Below, in pieces: positions 1 through 5,310 of a DNA stretch of 7,790 nucleotides. The stretch spans positions 1 through 7,790 of the forward strand of contig VGSO01000128.1 of the NCBI GenBank assembly GCA_016874945.1, written 5' to 3'. A program made the position numbers and the translations under genes. The first letter of the stretch is position 1. Each line of letters begins with the position of its first letter. Source of the DNA: Deltaproteobacteria bacterium. Its GTDB lineage: Bacteria; Desulfobacterota; Desulfobaccia; Desulfobaccales; 0-14-0-80-60-11. The notes under the pieces are model-generated. The model saw nothing but the letters and a program-made list of their open reading frames with translations. It was not told the origin of the DNA and did not search any database.

Positions 1-237
1 CGGCTTCCCCAGCTTTCGGGCCCGCCAGGCCAGGCCCATGACGCAGGCGAAATTGCCGAACACCTCTTCCCAATCAACCTCCCCCCGGGCCTCTTTCTCC
101 GCGGTGGGCAGGACCGCGGCCTTGGGCGTCAGGCAATCCCCAGGGGCTTCCGAGGTGTAATAGATTCCCAGGGGCTCTTCCTCCAGCCCCAGGGCTTCCA
201 GCAGACCGGGGAGTTCTTGGAGTTCCGGTAGGGTCAT
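1..237 (-). CDS. DUF169 family protein, 5' part (runs off window)
   Basis: An open frame starts at ATG 237-235 and stays open for 79 codons to the window edge, so the C-terminal part is missing. The start is supported by an AAAGGGA ribosome binding site about 7 nt upstream. The visible sequence has an N-terminal helix rich in Leu and Glu (residues 5-21), then a PLGIYYTSEAP segment, then FGNFACVMGLAWRARKLGKP at the edge. This order (helix, a 'PxGIYYT' strand, a Cys-containing helix followed by basic residues) resembles DUF169 proteins, which are common in anaerobic bacteria and archaea and have no settled function. The assignment is from memory of the family pattern, not from a search. It is separated from the hydrogenase peptidase gene by a repeat-rich spacer, so no functional link to the hydrogenase should be assumed. 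Confidence 0.6.
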   Translation of the reverse strand, partial: MTLPELQELPGLLEALGLEEEPLGIYYTSEAPGDCLTPKAAVLPTAEKEARGEVDWEEVFGNFACVMGLAWRARKLGKP

Positions 238-279
238 GGCTTTTCCCTTTATGATTGGTTCTTGGGGGAGGGGGTTTTG

Positions 280-343
280 GCTTTCAGCTTTCAGCCATCA
301 GCTTTCAGTAAAAAAAGCCTCTTTAAATTGCTGACTGCTGTGT
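280..343. repeat. Degenerate heptamer repeats (gctttca / gctgact type)
   Basis: Four consecutive 7-bp units occupy 280-307: GCTTTCA, GCTTTCA, GCCATCA, GCTTTCA. After an AT-rich gap, two more units, GCTGACT and GCTGTGT, occupy 330-343 and directly abut the inverted-repeat element that follows. A further unit, GCTGACA, lies just beyond that element at 471-477. The element may therefore have inserted into an older heptamer array. Confidence 0.75.
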
Positions 344-465
344 CTCTTGCAAAACTCGTTTTGTTGTCATCCTGAACGAAGTGAAGGATCTCAACCTCTT
401 GTAAATACGAGATTCTTCGCTTCGCTCAGAATGACAAGGGGCGGCAATAAGTAATTTTGCAAGAG
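344..465. mobile_element. MITE-like inverted-repeat element (122 bp)
   Basis: The ends are 12-bp inverted repeats: CTCTTGCAAAAC at 344-355 and ATTTTGCAAGAG at 454-465, with one mismatch. Inside them is a longer inverted repeat: the left arm at 364-392 begins TTGTCATCCTGAACG and the right arm at 409-437 ends CTCAGAATGACAA. The arms match at 25 of 29 positions. No coding capacity is present. Similar TCATCCTGAACGAAG palindromes are dispersed repeats in many bacterial genomes. No convincing target-site duplication is visible, so mobility is inferred only from the nested terminal repeats. As RNA the element would fold into one long hairpin. Confidence 0.65.
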
Positions 466-508
466 CCTCTGCTGACAGCTAAAATTATCCCGGCCCTCCC
501 CCGCAATC

Positions 509-1003
509 TCACTGCCGCTTCGCCCCGTGCACCATGGCGGCCAGACGGCCTGCGGCCTCTTTCACGGCCCACTGGAGCCGGTTGGAAAGCCCCGGCTGCA
601 CTTCCTCGGGGATTTCCTGGACCTGGGCCGCCAGGATGATGACCGCCACCCCGGTCTGGTCTTTGAGCTCCTGGAGCATGTTCACCGTGGGGAATTGGTG
701 CAGGGAGAAGTCTGCGGTCTTCTGGGGAGGGATCTCCTCCACCGGCAATTCAAAGAGTTCCCCCGGCTCTTGGCCCCGGTCCACCGCGTCCACGATGATG
801 AGGCGCTCCGGCTTCTTTTCGCTTATCAGGATGTCGAACAAAATGTCCCGGATGCTGGTGCCCACGTCCAGGGCCAGGACGTCGCCGGGCAGGACGTAAT
901 TTTCCTGCAGTTCCTTGACCACCGCCGGCCCGAAGCCGTCGTCGCCGAAGAGAATGTTGCCGCAGCCGAAGATTACCACTGATTTGTCAAATAAGTCTCT
1001 CAT
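509..1003 (-). CDS. Hydrogenase maturation peptidase (M52 / HycI-FrcD type)
   Basis: This 164-residue protein has the usual length and motifs of the nickel-dependent endopeptidases that trim the C terminus of [NiFe] hydrogenase large subunits after Ni insertion. The N terminus carries the signature GCGNILFGDDGFG (residues 13-25), where D22 is at the position of the acidic nickel ligand. LIIVDAVDRG (residues 68-77) supplies the second acidic ligand, D72 or D75. SLHQ supplies H102 as the expected histidine ligand. The start ATG at 1003 has only a weak GAAG ribosome binding site 3 nt upstream. It lies 27 nt downstream of the unknown AT-rich gene and in the same direction, so the two may share a transcript. 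The likely substrate is the MvhA precursor encoded upstream in this window, cut after its last conserved His (residue 455). Symbols such as hycI, hyaD or frhD would be guesses at subfamily level. Confidence 0.9.
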   Translation of the reverse strand: MRDLFDKSVVIFGCGNILFGDDGFGPAVVKELQENYVLPGDVLALDVGTSIRDILFDILISEKKPERLIIVDAVDRGQEPGELFELPVEEIPPQKTADFSLHQFPTVNMLQELKDQTGVAVIILAAQVQEIPEEVQPGLSNRLQWAVKEAAGRLAAMVHGAKRQ

Positions 1004-1030
1004 AGCTTCAACTAAAGTGTCCTAAGATAT

Positions 1031-1879
1031 TCATCTATGTTTCAATGGAAATTCTTTATATAATTTTATAGCTGTTTCATCCGACAATAAGTTTGGATTT
1101 GGCAGGTAGTAAGAGATATCTTGTATTTCCCCTTCGCGATAATCCCTCTCACAAACAAAGCCAAGGAAGTGAATCCTTTCTTGTATAAATGGGGATGCCC
1201 GCAAAGGACATGATTCTTCAAACAAACCTCTTATAGGTTCTGATATGCCCATTCCAGTATTCCAATAGTGTGTCGCCCATGAATAGTTAGGAGGAATACC
1301 TGGTGCCCCGTAGGCTATTTGCCGGTAATCAAGCCAATCACCACCTTCGTCCAGATATCCTCGCATGTCTGTAAGAATAACATGGCAAAAATTGTCTCTT
1401 GGGACAGGAAACTTTGTTGGTGCATTATCAGCAAAAACCTTTTCCCCAATTTTCTGTTGAGCCGTTATCATTTCTGCTTCTGGAGATTGTGCCCTATCAT
1501 TCGCATCGGTAGAAAGCATTTGCTTATAGATAAAGCCATCTTGTATTATAGCTTTCTTAGCCGCTTGACTCGCTCGGACACTCACAAGCTCAATAAGCCA
1601 AATAATTTCTCCTTGAACACAAAATTCTATTGTGGAAGAACCTACTCCTGCACTGTATTCATATTCGGCCACAGCCCCCGCGCGATGCAATTCGTAGGCA
1701 ACACGTACTTCAAACATCAAGGGCATATTTTCAGACTTGAACCCACCAGCTTGCTGAAGGCGGTCCAGCACTGGCCGCGCCCAGGTCACACCTTTAAGCC
1801 CCTCTATTGCTGTCTCAGTATATTCTGCTTCTCTATCCGTTAAGGACTCAGACCACATAGGCTTGTTATACCTAAACAT
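1031..1879 (-). CDS. Protein of unknown function, AT-rich, probably acquired
   Basis: A 282-residue open frame with no stop or frameshift. I do not recognise the family. It looks soluble: no signal peptide or membrane helix is evident. The stretch at about residues 50-110 (FEVRVAYELHRAG, then SSTIEF, then IIWLIELVSVRAS) has a helix-strand-strand pattern with acidic residues. This vaguely recalls PD-(D/E)XK nuclease folds, but the usual ExK lysine is absent, so it is only a suggestion. Base use is unlike its neighbours: a hand count of 1081-1140 gives 25 of 60 G+C, whereas the flanking hydrogenase genes look well above 60%. It sits between the mvhA terminator and the maturation peptidase, which would normally be adjacent, suggesting an insertion. 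No clear ribosome binding site precedes ATG 1879; ATG 1858 is an alternative start with only AGGT about 11 nt upstream. Confidence 0.7.
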   Translation of the reverse strand: MFRYNKPMWSESLTDREAEYTETAIEGLKGVTWARPVLDRLQQAGGFKSENMPLMFEVRVAYELHRAGAVAEYEYSAGVGSSTIEFCVQGEIIWLIELVSVRASQAAKKAIIQDGFIYKQMLSTDANDRAQSPEAEMITAQQKIGEKVFADNAPTKFPVPRDNFCHVILTDMRGYLDEGGDWLDYRQIAYGAPGIPPNYSWATHYWNTGMGISEPIRGLFEESCPLRASPFIQERIHFLGFVCERDYREGEIQDISYYLPNPNLLSDETAIKLYKEFPLKHR

Positions 1880-1885
1880 TCATTT

Positions 1886-1931
1886 GAAGAAAAGGAGCCA
1901 CAGGCTTGTTGTTATTATACCCTGTGGCTCC
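1886..1931 (-). terminator. Rho-independent terminator of the hydrogenase operon (bidirectional)
   Basis: A perfect 11-bp inverted repeat, GGAGCCACAGG at 1894-1904 and CCTGTGGCTCC at 1921-1931, encloses a 16-nt AT-rich loop. Read on the minus strand it lies 42 nt beyond the mvhA TAA and is followed at once by TTTTCTT, giving a standard terminator for the operon. On the plus strand the hairpin is followed by GGTTTTT (1933-1939), so it could also stop transcription from the other side. It lies immediately before the start of the AT-rich gene, so that gene and the peptidase probably need their own promoter or readthrough. Confidence 0.85.
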
Positions 1932-1942
1932 CGGTTTTTGTT

Positions 1943-1975
1943 GCTGAAAGCTGACCGCTGAAAGCTGACAGCTTA
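1943..1975. repeat. Heptamer array at the mvhA stop codon
   Basis: Four tandem 7-bp units run from 1943 to 1970: GCTGAAA, GCTGACC, GCTGAAA, GCTGACA. A partial unit GCTTA follows at 1971-1975. Its TTA is the complement of the mvhA TAA stop codon, so the array begins exactly at the gene end. Confidence 0.85.
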
Positions 1976-3415
1976 ATTTCTCAGCGTGTCAATCACCTCT
2001 CCATCTTTACCCACAATGGTGACCTCCACCGCGACACCGCCGTCCAGGCGGTGAGTGGCGCAGCTCAGTCACGGGTCGTAGGCGCGGATGGCCATCTCCA
2101 CCTTGTTCAGGATTCCCTGGTCGTATTTACCGTCATGGATGAGGGCCTTGGCGGCCTGGAAGACCGACAGGTTGATGGGCGCGTTGTTGTGGGTGGTGCC
2201 CACGATGAGGTTCACCTTGGTGATGAGGCCGTCGGCGTCGGTTTCGTAGTCGTGGATGAGGGAGCCCCGGGGGGCTTCCACGCAGCCCACGCCCCGGCCG
2301 GCCTTGGGGGTCACCTCCGCCCGGATGTCCCGGCTGGTGATTTCCGGGTCGTTGAGGAGCTCCAACGCCTGCTCGGCGCACTGGAGCAGCTCGATGAGCC
2401 GGGCGTAGTGGTAGAGCAGGGTGAAGTGGGCCGGGCGGCCGAACGCGGCCCGGAATTCCTCCAGCTCCGCCTGGGCCAAAGGCGTGGCCATCTGGTCCAC
2501 CACGTTGACGCGGGCCAGGCAGTTGGTGCGGTACACCCCTACGGGGTCATCCAGGTCCAACTTGAGCTGGCCCCACTTCTTGGCATAGGGAAATTTTTGA
2601 TAAGACCAAGGCTCCACCCATTCGCCGATGTAATCCAGGTACTGGTCGTAGGCGAAGTCCTCGTAAGAGCCGTCGGGCTTCATGAGGCGGAGCTTCCCGT
2701 CATAGAAGTCGTGGGCGCCGTCCTCCCGCACCGTGCCCAGGTAGCCCACCCGGATGACGCCGATGGTCTTGATGGCGTCCAGGTATTTGGGGAAGACGTT
2801 GTCCTTGGCGAACTTCATGGTGAACTGGGAGAACTCCAGCAACTCCTGGGCCAGGGGGAGCATGGCGCTGCGCTCCTTCTCGGTCATGGGCTTGCTCACC
2901 CCGCCGGCCTGGGAGAAGGTGGGGTGGATGGCCCGGCCGGCGAAGTCCTCCAGCATGTTCGCGGTCATCTGCCGCATCTTCACCACCTGCCTGGCGATGT
3001 CGGGAACGGCCTGAATGACGCCCAGGACGTTTCTCACCGAATAATCCGCGTCGGGGCCGATGACGAAGTCCGGCGCGGCCAGGAAATAGAAATGAAGGAT
3101 GCGGTCCCCGATGTAAGCGATGTTCTGCATCAGGCGGCGCAGTTTCACCGCGGCGGGGGGCGGGGTAACCCCGAAGCAGGCGTCCACCGCCTTCGAGGAG
3201 GCCAGGTGGTGGGCCCAGGGGCAGATGCCGCAGATGTGGCAGACAATGCGGGGCATCTCTTCCGCGGGGCGGCCTTCGCAGAATTTTTCAAAGCCCCGGA
3301 GAGCCTGGACGTGGACTTTGGTCTCGACCACGTTGCCGGCGTCGTCCAGGTGGATGGCCACCTTGGCGTGGCCTTCGATGCGGGTTATCGGCTGAATGTT
3401 AATGACTTTGCCCAT
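1973..3415 (-). CDS. mvhA: [NiFeSe] hydrogenase large subunit MvhA (group 3c), Sec-containing
   Basis: This is the catalytic subunit of a cytosolic Mvh-type hydrogenase, which splits H2 at a Ni-Fe site. The frame is 481 codons (480 residues) if the in-frame TGA at 2071-2069 is read as selenocysteine. Conventional ORF calling stops there at 448 residues. The N terminus shows the RIEGH motif with E14, and the first Ni-binding motif CGIC (C62-C65) followed by H69. The second motif reads DP-U-LSCATH, with Sec449, C452 and H455, the exact place where the family has DPCxxCxxH. Reading continues for 25 further residues to TAA, which fits the tail removed by a maturation peptidase. Without readthrough the protein would lack two of its four Ni ligands. 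The start ATG 3415 has a GAGGGGGTGA ribosome binding site overlapping the end of mvhG, 12 nt away, so the two are translationally close. Large-subunit identity is secure; Sec decoding is inferred from motif and hairpin. Confidence 0.95.
2035..2053 (-). promoter_or_regulatory. Predicted bacterial SECIS hairpin in mvhA
   Basis: In the mRNA, 15 nt after the UGA, a perfect 7-bp stem forms between CACCGCC and GGCGGUG around a 5-nt loop UGGAC. The loop starts 22 nt after the UGA and has G as its second base. This matches the published description of bacterial SECIS elements, with a small apical loop carrying a conserved G within its first two bases at a short distance from UGA. A lower GCG/CGC pairing across an internal loop is also possible. 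It lies inside the coding sequence, as bacterial SECIS elements do. The fold was done by eye. Confidence 0.75.
2069..2071 (-). other. mvhA: In-frame UGA selenocysteine codon of mvhA (Sec449)
   Basis: This TGA interrupts the large-subunit frame directly after Asp-Pro of the C-terminal DPxxxCxxH motif. The frame continues with LSCATH and 25 more residues. The substituted residue is the one that is Sec in known [NiFeSe] hydrogenases, where it is a terminal Ni ligand. Confidence 0.93.
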
Positions 3416-3427
3416 TTAATCACCCCC

Positions 3428-4372
3428 TCACTTTCCCGGCCGGGCCGGCAGGACCGTCAGGTAGCCGTGCGCGCCGATGTAGCGGTTCATGATGGCCCGG
3501 CGGTCCACCAAAGTTTTGGGGTCCAGCCCCACGGAGGTCAAGGCCCCCATCATGTCCACCATGGGCCGGGCGCCCTTGCGGATGGGGCCGAAGCAGCCCC
3601 GGCAAGGGGTGCGGGCCTGGACGCAGCGAGGCACGCCTTCTTTGCCGGCGCAGCCCGCCAGGGTCACGGGCCCGATGCAAAAGAAGCCCTGCTCGTTGAT
3701 GCAGCGCATCTTGTCCAGGCCGGCCTCGGGGTCGAAGTCCAAATTGGTGAGTCCCCGCTTGATGGGTCCACCCACGGACTTCTTTTCCCGGATCACCGGG
3801 CAGGTGTCGCAGACGCTGCGCTCGGGGAGCGCCCAAGCGGTTTTCCCCGCCAGCAGGGCCAGGATGGCATCCGCGATCCAGTCCGGATGGGGCGGGCAGC
3901 CCGGGATGGTGAGGTCCACCTTGACGATCTCATCCAGGGCCTGCACCGTGTTGGTCCACTTGGGGACGTCGGAGTGCTCCGGGTTGGGGGACGGGTTGGT
4001 GGACGGCGACCCCCGGAAGACTTTCTCCAGGATTTCGTCATTTTTGAACATGTTGGCCTGGGCCGGGATGCCGCCGTACGCGGCGCAGCTTCCCAGGGCG
4101 ATGAGGATCTTGGATTTTTGGCGCATCTCGTTGAGCACGTGCTTGTGTTCTTCGTTGCGCACCCCGCCGGAGATGATCCCCACCACCGCCTCGGGGATCT
4201 CGAAGGCCGTCTTTTCCCCGGTCTGACCGAAATACTTGTGGTCCAAGAGCACCGGGATGTGAACGAAATTCAAATGAGGTAATAAATCCAACAGCGCCTC
4301 TCCGGTGTTGAGAATGGAAATCTCACAGCCGGAACAGGCATTCAACCACTCTTCCGCCACAGTTACGCCCAT
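3428..4372 (-). CDS. mvhG: [NiFe] hydrogenase small subunit MvhG
   Basis: The 314-residue electron-transfer subunit pairs with MvhA and carries electrons away from the NiFe site through FeS clusters. The N terminus, ACSGCEISILNTGE, gives the proximal-cluster ligands C13 and C16. ALGSCAAYGG gives C96 and TIPGCPPHPDWI gives C159, completing the proximal set. The C-terminal half has eight more cysteines (C188, C191, C224, C232, C241, C250, C257, C260), enough for two further clusters. There is no twin-arginine signal and no membrane anchor, so the enzyme is cytosolic, as expected for Mvh/F420-non-reducing types. ATG 4372 is the start: a strong AAAGGAGG lies 6 nt upstream. The stop at 3428 is 12 nt from mvhA ATG. 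The gene is intact, and its base composition matches hdrA and mvhA. Confidence 0.95.
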   Translation of the reverse strand: MGVTVAEEWLNACSGCEISILNTGEALLDLLPHLNFVHIPVLLDHKYFGQTGEKTAFEIPEAVVGIISGGVRNEEHKHVLNEMRQKSKILIALGSCAAYGGIPAQANMFKNDEILEKVFRGSPSTNPSPNPEHSDVPKWTNTVQALDEIVKVDLTIPGCPPHPDWIADAILALLAGKTAWALPERSVCDTCPVIREKKSVGGPIKRGLTNLDFDPEAGLDKMRCINEQGFFCIGPVTLAGCAGKEGVPRCVQARTPCRGCFGPIRKGARPMVDMMGALTSVGLDPKTLVDRRAIMNRYIGAHGYLTVLPARPGK

Positions 4373-4382
4373 TCCTTACCTC

Positions 4383-4480
4383 CTTTGGAGCGTTCAGCGA
4401 TCTGCTATCAGGTTTCAGTCAAATTGCGCCAACTGACGGAGAACCGGCGGCTGACCGCGTTGCTTAACCGGCTGACTGCA
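4383..4480. repeat. Decayed heptamer repeat spacer between the small ORF and mvhG
   Basis: The spacer upstream of mvhG contains scattered GCTGACC, GCTGACT and TTTCAGT/AACTGAC-like units that recall the period-7 arrays elsewhere in the window, but with many changes. The clearest part, about 4450-4479, overlaps the 3' end of the small ORF, whose TAA stop (complement TTA at 4464-4466) lies between two units. Its only visible regulatory signal is the mvhG ribosome binding site at its left end. Confidence 0.45.
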
Positions 4481-4658
4481 CTTCTGCCACCCTGCGGGAA
4501 TAAACCAGATATTGGTCTTCCTCCTGAAACATTTTTACTTCAAAACCCTCCTTGGCATAGGACTCCATGATCTGGGAGGCCTGGGCCCGGGTTTCGTAGG
4601 TCGCCCCGTCCCACATGAATTTCTTGCCGTCCACTTTTTTGGCCAACGGGATAGTCAT
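4464..4658 (-). CDS. Small conserved-looking protein of unknown function in the hydrogenase operon
   Basis: A 64-residue protein starting at MTIPLAKKVDGKKFMWDG. A frame extended by three codons (ATG at 4667) is also possible. I prefer ATG 4658 because the GGAGG at 4673-4669 lies 10 nt from it but only 1 nt from ATG 4667. The product is soluble and has no cysteines, so it cannot bind an FeS cluster by itself. It has a basic N terminus (KKVDGKKFMWDGATYET), a predicted helix (RAQASQIMESYAKEG) and a closing strand pair (FEVKMFQEEDQYLVYSRRV): a compact strand-helix-strand plan. I do not recognise a named family. Its position between mvhD and mvhG, in the same direction with its own ribosome binding site, suggests an accessory or assembly role for the complex. 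That role is inference from context only. Confidence 0.7.
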   Translation of the reverse strand: MTIPLAKKVDGKKFMWDGATYETRAQASQIMESYAKEGFEVKMFQEEDQYLVYSRRVAEVQSAG

Positions 4659-4680
4659 AGTGACCATGCCTCCATTCCCA

Positions 4681-4708
4681 CTGGTTACTGGTTACTGGTT
4701 ACTGGTTA
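4681..4708. repeat. Perfect tandem heptamer array (CTGGTTA x4) overlapping the mvhD stop
   Basis: Four identical CTGGTTA units run without interruption from 4681 to 4708. The last three bases of the final unit, TTA at 4706-4708, are the complement of the TAA stop codon of the read-through mvhD frame. The array therefore starts exactly at the end of that gene and fills the space to the ribosome binding site of the next small gene. Confidence 0.95.
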
Positions 4709-5125
4709 CCCTCTCGTGCTATACGGACTCGGTCCTAATGCCTTCAGGGTATCCGTCATCTCCGTCATGACGTCCGCGAATTTTTGGGCCTCGGAGGAGG
4801 AGATCCACTCCAGGCGGAAGCGCTCCGGCTCCAGGCCGAAATCCTCCAGCATCAACTCCAGACCTTCCGCTCTGCCTTGGGCTTTTTTATTACCTTCCAG
4901 GTAATGACATTCGCCCAGGTGTCAGCCGCAGACCAGGACGCCGTCGGCCCCCTTGGTGAGGGCGTCGATGACCAGATTGGGGTGCACCATCCCCGAACAC
5001 ATCACCCGGATGATGCGGGCGCTGGGGGGGTATTGGATCCTGGACACCCCGGCCAGGTCCGCCCCGGCGTAGGAGCACCAGTTGCAGCAGAAGGCGATGA
5101 TCCTGGGTTCGTAGTCGTCGCTCAT
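4706..5125 (-). CDS. mvhD: MvhD, [2Fe-2S] electron-transfer subunit linking hydrogenase and HdrA, Sec-containing
   Basis: MvhD carries electrons from the MvhG clusters to HdrA. The frame is 140 codons (139 residues, the usual MvhD length) when the TGA at 4924-4922 is read as selenocysteine; otherwise it stops at 67 residues. The N-terminal half shows FCCNWCSYAGADLAG (C13, C14, C17) and RVMCSGM (C43), typical of the family. The central motif reads VLVCG-U-HLGECHYLEGN (C66, Sec68, C73), where relatives have CGCHxGDCHY. After the UGA come 71 residues of normal MvhD sequence, including a helical C-terminal part (GRAEGLELMLEDFGLEP) and LEWISSSEAQKFADVM. Only the last few residues (SPYSTRG) look non-conserved, and the TAA stop falls inside a tandem repeat. 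ATG 5125 has AAAGGA 9 nt upstream. Sec in MvhD is known from VhuD of some methanococci. Sec decoding here is inferred, but well supported. Confidence 0.93.
4879..4916 (-). promoter_or_regulatory. Predicted bacterial SECIS hairpin in mvhD
   Basis: In the mRNA, 16 nt after the UGA, a perfect 6-bp stem forms between AUUACC and GGUAAU (4889-4905 on the plus strand) around the loop UGGAA. The loop begins 22 nt after the UGA. A lower stem pairs GGGC (4916-4913) with GCCC (4882-4879) across an internal loop of 7 and 6 nt. The apical loop UGGAA is nearly the same as the UGGAC loop in mvhA, and the distance from UGA agrees within 1 nt. Confidence 0.8.
4922..4924 (-). other. mvhD: In-frame UGA selenocysteine codon of mvhD (Sec68)
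   Basis: The TGA follows VLVCG and precedes HLGECHYLEGN, replacing the second Cys of the MvhD CGCH motif. The same frame stays open for 71 more codons of recognisable family sequence, which argues against a simple nonsense mutation. Confidence 0.92.
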
Positions 5126-5150
5126 GTTCCGTTTCCTTTATGTCTGCAAT

Positions 5151-5245
5151 CTTCTCGTTCCCAAGCTGGGCTTAGGAACGCACCTGTAAGCCAAGCTGAG
5201 CTTGGCATTCATTCCCGTTCCCAAGTGCAACTTGGGAACGAGAAG
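5151..5245. repeat. Three palindromes at exact 30-bp period inside a 15-bp inverted repeat
   Basis: Three 25-bp palindromic units start at 5156, 5186 and 5216. Unit 1 pairs CGTTCCCAAGC with GCTTAGGAACG around TGG, with one mismatch. Unit 2 has a core GCCAAGC/GCTTGGC around TGA (5190-5206) with imperfect outer bases. Unit 3 pairs CGTTCCCAAGT with ACTTGGGAACG around GCA, perfectly. The whole is bounded by a perfect 15-bp inverted repeat, CTTCTCGTTCCCAAG at 5151-5165 and CTTGGGAACGAGAAG at 5231-5245. It lies between hdrA and mvhD in the operon. It could be a REP-like element that forms hairpins in the mRNA. No T-run follows, so a terminator is unlikely. Confidence 0.85.
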
Positions 5246-5261
5246 TAAGCTTCTATGAAAC

Positions 5262-5310
5262 GCTAACTGCCAACTGCCAACCGCCAACTGCTAACTGCTC
5301 ACTGCTCACT
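5262..5310. repeat. Heptamer array (GCTAACT/GCCAACT type x7) at the hdrA stop
   Basis: Seven contiguous 7-bp units run from 5262 to 5310: GCTAACT, GCCAACT, GCCAACC, GCCAACT, GCTAACT, GCTCACT, GCTCACT. The last base overlaps the complement of the hdrA TGA stop codon (5310-5312). Together with the palindromes next to it, this array fills most of the 184-bp hdrA-mvhD spacer. Confidence 0.92.

Noticed and set aside
527..982. 151-codon plus-strand frame opposite the maturation peptidase
   Set aside because: The minus strand has the full M52 peptidase signature; the plus-strand frame is its shadow.
1319..1843. 174-codon plus-strand frame opposite the AT-rich gene
   Set aside because: It lacks a ribosome binding site and gives a low-complexity Cys/Ser/Leu-rich product. 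The minus-strand frame is longer and reads as a normal soluble protein.
1905..1920. TATAAT sequence on the minus strand in the terminator loop, as a promoter for the AT-rich gene
   Set aside because: No TTGACA-like box is found about 17 bp upstream, and the hexamer is just the AT-rich loop of the hairpin. It is too weak to annotate.
2069..3415. mvhA and mvhD as nonsense-mutated pseudogenes
   Set aside because: Each has only a single UGA, never UAA or UAG, exactly at a catalytic or cluster Cys position. Conserved sequence follows in the same frame with a SECIS-like hairpin, so selenocysteine explains both better.
2051..4282. 743-codon open frame on the plus strand
   Set aside because: It lies antisense to mvhA and mvhG, which have clear family motifs. 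The product is Gly/Val/His/Asp-rich without recognisable domains, as expected of a shadow frame in GC-rich codons.
5156..5240. CRISPR-like array suggested by the 30-bp period
   Set aside because: The repeated part is the 25-bp palindrome and the spacers are only 5 nt. There are three imperfect units, no leader and no cas genes.
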